From contig LNAC01000003.1 in the NCBI GenBank assembly GCA_002007465.1, positions 10,143,515-10,207,514 of the forward strand: 64,000 nucleotides of DNA, in the 5' to 3' direction. Below are positions 58,251 to 64,000 of the stretch, in pieces. Position 1 is the stretch's first letter, and each line of letters begins with the position of its first letter. Under the pieces are notes generated by a model. The model saw nothing but the letters and a program-made list of their open reading frames with translations. It was not told where the DNA came from and searched no databases. The translations under genes and the position numbers were made by a program. The DNA comes from Ailurus styani. Its lineage: Eukaryota; Chordata; Mammalia; Carnivora; Ailuridae.

Positions 58251-58524
58251 AAAACACAGATGGTTCTCAAAGTAAATTTTTCCCTCATTCCCATTGGAGC
58301 TTGACTTAAACTACTGGGCAGTCAACAGAAGGTGCTCAGAAGACTATATGATAACAAAGTTCTGTTTATGGTTTGATATATTATATGAAAAGAATTGCTC
58401 TGAATAAAAAATATTAGTGTTTAAAGCCCTTTGTCAATTTGATAGTGACTTTATCTGTACTACCATAGCAGTAGGATAAATATTTAAGTAAAATTTATAT
58501 TGAAACATCTTAACCATTCAACAG

Positions 58525-59957
58525 ATGGCACTGGAGCATTGGACATCCATAGAAAAATAAAAAATCCAACCTAAACCTAACACCTTATTATAGAAACAGT
58601 AAGTTCAAATGAATCAAGGACTTAAGTGAAAATGTAAAACTATTAAACAAAAATGTAAAAGCAAGGGACAAGTTTTTTTTAGGAAAAAACAAAGGAGGAC
58701 ATTTTTAAGATCAAGTGTTAAAGACCTCTTTAGAATTGAAACTAAAAGAATAATTCATAAAAGGAAAAATTAACAAATTGGACCACAATGAAACTTAAAC
58801 TTTTGTTCTGTGGAAGGCCATGTGAAGAGAATGGGGGAGAAAAAAGCTCCGGATTGGGGAAAAGTATTTGCAAACCACATATTCAACAAAGGACCAATAT
58901 CTAGAATACATAAGCAGCTCTCAAAACTCAATAGTATAAAAAAGTAGAATATGAAGAAAAGGCATGAGCAGACATTTATTTCATGGGAGAAGGTTTGCCA
59001 AAGATAAATAAGCATGTGAAGAGATATTCAACATCATAAGTCATCAGAGAAATGCAACTTAAAACCTCAATAAGATAGCACTACACAGCTATCGTGACAG
59101 CTAAAATGAAAAAAGAACACTAAATGTCTACAAGGATGTGGAGAAACTGGATTGTACATACTTTGCTGTTGAGAATGTAAAAGTTATACAACTTCCATCA
59201 AGATAATTTGGCAATTTAAAAAAATAATTAAGCATGTAATTACCCATTATCATATGGCCCATCATTGCACACTTGACTATTTATTTCAGAGAAATGAAAA
59301 CTTACCAAAAAATTTGCACATGAATATTTACAATAGCGTTATCATCCTAGCCCAAACTAGCCCAGATATCTTTCAGTGGGTGAATGGCTAAATTGTTGTA
59401 CACTCCTGTCATGGAATATTAGTCAGCAGAAAAAAGCAACAGGTTATTGATAGATGTGATGTCTTGAATGTATCCTAGGAATCATCGAGGAAGCACTGAG
59501 TAAAACAAAACAAAACAATACAAAAACAAAAAAAAATCTGAAAAAGGTGCATACTATGTAATTCCATTTGTATAAGATATTTCATGTGGTGAATTTTAGA
59601 AATGGAAAATCAATTAGCAATTGCCAGTGGTTAGGGATAGAGAGGGGACAAGAGTTATAAATTGGAGATTCAAGGGACTCTTGTGAAGATAGAACTGTTG
59701 AATGTAGTAGTGGATAAACATGATGAAATGGTATGGAACACACACATACACATACACAAACAGATGAATATAGGCAAAAGAAGAGGATTGTGAATCAGGT
59801 GGGTGGATCATTTCCATGTTAATATTCTGTTTGAGATTTTGTACTATAGTTTTATAAAATGTTACCAGTAAGGGAAATTTGGTAAAGGGTACACAGGAGC
59901 TCTGCATTATTTTTTACAGTTACATGTTATTCAATGAAAATTTCAATTAAAAATGTC
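58525..59957 (+). mobile_element. Old LINE-1 3' portion, plus strand
   Basis: Decayed ORF2 C-terminal coding region and 3'UTR: CAAATTGGACCACAATGAAA, TATCTAGAATACATAAGCAG, CATCAGAGAAATGCAACTTA, AAGGATGTGGAGAAACTGGA, ATGGAATATTAGTCAGCAG, TAATTCCATTTGTATAAGAT, and an end at CAATTAAAAATG. Stops throughout. 5'-truncated. Confidence 0.82.
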
Positions 59958-59964
59958 CATCATT

Positions 59965-60118
59965 TGACTTTTTTAATGTTTCAAGTTTTTATTTAAATTC
60001 TAGTTAGTTAACATAGAATATAATATTAGTTTCAGGAGAATTTAGTGATTCTTCACTTACATGTAACAGTCAGCACTCATCACAATAAGTGCCCTCCTTA
60101 ATACCCATCACCCGTTTA
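59965..60118 (-). mobile_element. LINE-1 3' tip, minus strand
   Basis: TTTAAATTCTAGTTAGTTAA, ATAATATTAGTTTCAGGAGA and GCACTCATCACAATAAGTGC are the reverse complement of a carnivore L1 3'UTR tip. It lies tail to tail with the plus-strand L1 ending at 59957. The same family end is seen at 37290-37400. Confidence 0.8.
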
Positions 60119-60966
60119 TTAAGTAGATTGTGAAGTTTTGTTTATGCTGATACTGTTGATATAAAATTGAAAGGATCGGATCATTAAGATGGGGAGAAAG
60201 TGGGGAAAATTACAAAATTTCATATCTAAAATGAAATGCCAATGTAATAATTCAGGAATTAATTCCTAATTCTCTAAAACTTCTTTGTCACTTAGTACTC
60301 CATATTCATTAAAAATAGTGTATTCTCTATGACCATGCAATGACCATCAAGAAGCTATATAATCTGGAAAACAGCAAATAGAAAATCATGTCTAATTGTT
60401 TTATTTTATATCTGAATGCCGTTAAAAACTTTAAAGGCAACCCAAAGTGACTCATAACCCTGAATTACTCCCTTTTCTTAAGGCCTACCCATCTGAACTA
60501 TGTAAATTAAAAATATATATTTTAAAAGCTTTCTATATTAATGATTTAAAAATAGTTATACCAAAACATTGTAAGTCTCATAGTACATTTTCCATCTGCT
60601 CCAAAATAAGAACATATGGCTAATGGTACAAATTAAGGGAACATTTCTCTTCATATTTCTTTCTCTTCAGTTTTCTAATTCATTCTCTAAATACTTTAAC
60701 TTACCAAAGTCAATGATTTACAAATCATCGGAAAATCATTCTCTGGTAACAATATAGCGACATAAATATGTAAATTTATTCCTTGTAATTATACAAATAT
60801 TTTCTCAATTCTTGATTAGAAAAGATAGTGAAACAAAAATTTTTTTTAAATCATAAAAATAAATGTAAGCCAATACGAATGTATGTATTAAGCTTTCAAA
60901 ATAAAATTGACATTGAGCCTTTTTACTCTGATTAATGAATAAATGAGGTACAAAGATGTCCCACAT
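60119..60966. other. Unique non-coding DNA
   Basis: No supported feature. Confidence 0.4.
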
Positions 60967-61138
60967 GGGGCACCTGGGTGGTTCAGTCAGTTAAGCATCT
61001 GCCTGCGGCTCAGGTCATGATTCCAGGGTCCGGGGGTGGAGGCCTGAGTTGGGCTCCCCGCTCAGCAGGAAACCTGCTTCTCCCTCTCTATCTGCCTGCT
61101 CTGTGTCAAATAAACAAGTAAAATCTTAAAAAAAAAAA
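60967..61138 (+). mobile_element. Can-SINE, plus strand
   Basis: SINEC with head GGGGCACCTGGGTGGTTCAG, TTAAGCATCTGCCTGCGGCT and a shortened CT-rich region, tail AACAAGTAAAATCTTAAAA. Confidence 0.93.
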
Positions 61139-61160
61139 ATATATATATATATATATATAT
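61139..61160. repeat. (AT)n microsatellite
   Basis: About 22 bp of AT dinucleotides that begin where the A-tail of the SINE at 60967 ends. Confidence 0.95.
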
Positions 61161-62689
61161 CCACAGTTTTCTCCCCAAATACATCCTTTGGAAATATTGT
61201 TGCTTTTTTTTTTTTTAATCTTGGCTGTTTATAGAGGCTCCTGGTTTATTCTCTTGGATGAATTCAGTTCTTATCTGTGGAGCGCTACTTGCTTCATAAC
61301 GTGTCTTGTAGTTGCTGGGAATTGCATGTCTAGGGAGGAATAGGAGCCCCCTCAGTGTCACTCTGGTATAGGTGGTCACTGGCATACTGAGCAAAAAGTT
61401 TGTAATTAAAATATGAATTCATCTTATAGTTTCTGGTCAAATTAAACAGGGACATATACAACATGTCTTGGAGACTTTACACATTGCACTGAAACTCTTA
61501 GTCCAGATAATAAACCATTGTTTCCAAAAGAAAAAAAGAAGGAAACTAGCCTTAGACATCAATGATGGTCTCTCAGCTCTAAAATAAATTTAACTGCCTG
61601 TGTGAAAGACCATGGTTTTTAATAGCTTGACTCTACAAGTAGATGATAAGTTCTGTGGGTCATCTTATCTACCTAAATCCATTTGCTATATGGTAAAGGT
61701 ATTATTGCTAAATAAATAATTCATTGGTGTGACAGTTGAGGATGAGGTAGATAGGGCAGAAAGGAATTGTGTGGCTGTGGCACAAATTAAGACTTTTTGC
61801 ATAAATCTGGGGGTATAATTTTGAACTTAAAATATGTGTATAACCATGCTCATCATGCTTTAGAAGTAACACAACCTAGCTAGTCAGGACTTTCTTTTTA
61901 TTAAACATTAATGCTTAATAAATATATTATGATCCTAAGACACCCAAATGCTGAACTTCTGTGTTAATATCTTTGGATATCAATTCCTTTTAGAATAAGA
62001 CATCATAAATTTAATTTTATATTAAACATTTTTTAAAAGAAACACTTTAATAATTAAATCTGGGCCAGCCTTCTCTAGTTAATCTTTATTGTAGCTACGT
62101 TGCCCAAGCCCTGGATAGTTACAATATGTTCACATGGGAATATATTTAATAGAAATCTTGACTTTGTGCATCAACTCTACTGCAGGAAGTATGTAATTAG
62201 TACAGCACTATACAGGTAGAGGTTTGGCCTGCTTGCTGAACAGGGGGCAAAGCCACAGACCAAGAAATTCAACCTTAATCCCTAGAAAAGTTATATCTCA
62301 TCAAATAGGTAGCTTAAACATTTATACAAGCAAAAGTTAAATAGGAAGAACCAGCCTTGGCTCAGAAGAAACAAGCTATGTCAAACTGACAAGATTTTCA
62401 AGGCTAGCAAATGAGTATAATAACATGTACTTGTGAGGTTATACTTCAGCAAGGCCTTCTACAAATCATACTACAAGCTTATAAATAGTATAGAAAAATA
62501 TAAACTGATTAAAATATTCGAGTGAATTCAAAACTTGCTGAATGGCTATGCTAAGTGTTTTCAGTAATGGAACTAATCTTTCTAAAATATTTATATTCAA
62601 AATTGTACAAGAGTATTCTATTTTTATCTTCTTTAACATTTTTTTCAAAGTTTCCAATGAAGACAATAGAGATCAAATATGTAGATGAA
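61161..62689. other. Unique non-coding DNA
   Basis: No gene or recognisable repeat. Confidence 0.4.
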
Positions 62690-63365
62690 ACCAAATTCTT
62701 AGGGAGGAACGATTAACCTAGGTTTAGGATTCAAATCTAGGATCGCATGATTCTGATCGCCTCTCTAACTCGATTTTTAACAACTTGGTAAGTGGAGCCA
62801 AGCATCAGAACCAAGATGGGATTGAGCTGGAAAAATATTTAAACTCTGCAAAAATAAGTGAGTAATTATGTGAAAATTCCAAGAATTTATGGTGTATACA
62901 AGTTGTCCATGAGCTTACAGTATAATTTAGGTGTTCTAATATGCAGAATTCTTCCATCGGAGTCTAGTGGCCTAATCAGAGTACTACATATTCAGGGTAA
63001 GACTGAAGCAATAGGCTGTCCAGAGAAGGGAATCGGGGATAATGGGAGGTTTGTAAATCACAGAAAGAGTTGGGGACATTGGTACTATTTAGCATAGGAA
63101 ATTAAAGAATGCTGGGAGATATGCTAGTTATTCTCAAATATTTAAAGGACAATCATATTCATGTGGAAGTAGATCTTTGCCCCTCCTTGTTTGTTATGGG
63201 AAGCTGAGTAAAAAATACCAACTGAAAGATTAAGTTTGGTTCACTAGGAATGTCCACCAGTAGGACAGAGGCATTGTGTAATTAGGATCATTGTCTTTCA
63301 AGGATGCTGTAGACAGAATCCTATTATTTGGTGGGAGGCTGGACTAGATATTTTCTGAGATTTTT
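62690..63365 (+). repeat. Possible ancient CR1/L3-type LINE 3' part
   Basis: The right half carries the order typical of L3/CR1 3' regions: TTATTCTCAAATATTTAAAG, a CATGTGGAAGTAGA block, TTTCAAGGATGCTGTAGACA, and GGAGGCTGGACTAGATATTT. The left half (62690-62960) is only tentatively part of it. Confidence 0.5.
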
Positions 63366-64000
63366 TTTCGTACATAATCATTTAATCACTAGAATGTATT
63401 GTGTATATGGCCTATAAATTTTGTGCCTTGTGGCAGAATGTCAGTTTTCTGGAAAAGGGAGTGCATTCTACTGGAGAAATAAAAGGGTTTCATTCATTTT
63501 CTTTAAAACAGGGGGGGTTTTACATAAGCTGGGTCAGCACCAACTCCTGCATTGCGTTGTGTGACCTAATTCTGCCCTAAATCTATAGAACTACAACATG
63601 CCCCAGCACACTGTGGATCAGGTTTTAGAGACTAGAGTTCCAACAGTAAACACACTATAATGTCATCACAAGAACTATGATCAAACCAGAATGAAACACT
63701 CCAAAGATTAATGGAGGAACATTTTTGTGGTGCAGGTTTTCTCCACAATATTTGCTATAAAACATCCAAGCTTTCACTGAAGGTTTCTAAGCTCTGTGGA
63801 ATAGAAACAGATTGATAGCATCTTCAGCCTCTTGATAAAAGAAGGGTAACCTAAATGTAATTATTTCAAAAGTCTCTGGGGAACAGAGAGATATGTCTCA
63901 GCTGGCACATTATCTAAAATAAAGTCAGACATACCTTGGGGAAAGCAATAGTGACTTACTTTTACAGTAATATTGACATGTTCTTGGTTTTGTCTCTGCA
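63366..64000. other. Unique non-coding DNA to window end
   Basis: No supported gene or repeat. A short G run lies at 63511-63517. Confidence 0.4.

Noticed and set aside
1..64000. CRISPR arrays, operons, ribosome binding sites and bacterial terminators
   Set aside because: The window is carnivore chromosomal DNA. The only regularly repeated units are SINEs, LINEs and microsatellites.

Overview
The window is an AT-rich stretch of mammalian, non-coding chromosomal DNA. I found no exon, CpG island, functional RNA gene or host protein-coding gene that I could support. The organism is a carnivore. The window carries 20 copies of the tRNA-Lys-derived Can-SINE (SINEC) family, found only in Carnivora. 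The youngest copies (for example at 45882, 46698, 52231 and 55767) have the CCTCTGCCTTCGGCTCAGG head and the CTGCCTACTTGTGATCTCTC body, which I associate from memory with mustelids (ferret, mink, marten). The order is a firm call; the family is an inference.

Layout. 1-17 kb: mostly unique sequence with six SINECs, two MIRs, ancient L2 and L1 scraps, and a very short tRNA-Ala 5'-half-like insertion flanked by a 13-bp target-site duplication (1213-1277). 17.1-24.0 kb: one old, nearly full-length LINE-1 on the minus strand (3'UTR, ORF2 with RT and endonuclease, ORF1, 5'UTR), broken by mutations, an internal deletion and a nested SINEC. 24-37 kb: largely unique sequence with an MLT1-type solo LTR, MIR, L2 and MER5-like pieces, and microsatellites. 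37.1-38.5 kb: a LINE-1 with the 5' inversion typical of twin priming. 39.5-46.4 kb: a long plus-strand L2 remnant, further L2 pieces, and an MLT1-like LTR interrupted by two abutting SINECs. 46.6-51 kb: a cluster of five single-N positions, each flanked by directly repeated sequence, which looks like imperfect contig joining and not biology. 51.7-60.1 kb: L1 3'-end copies on both strands, six SINECs, and L2/MIR pieces. 60-64 kb: unique sequence, one SINEC and an ancient CR1/L3-like fragment near the right edge.

No host genes act together here. The coherent story is retrotransposition. LINE-1 copies are present in several states, and their non-autonomous clients (Can-SINEs, a probable tailless tRNA retropseudogene, a possible tail-only insertion) sit around them with readable target-site duplications, so the order of several insertions can be worked out. 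Open reading frames above about 60 codons are either decayed LINE pieces or chance frames in AT-rich or low-complexity DNA. I saw no undescribed molecular system.
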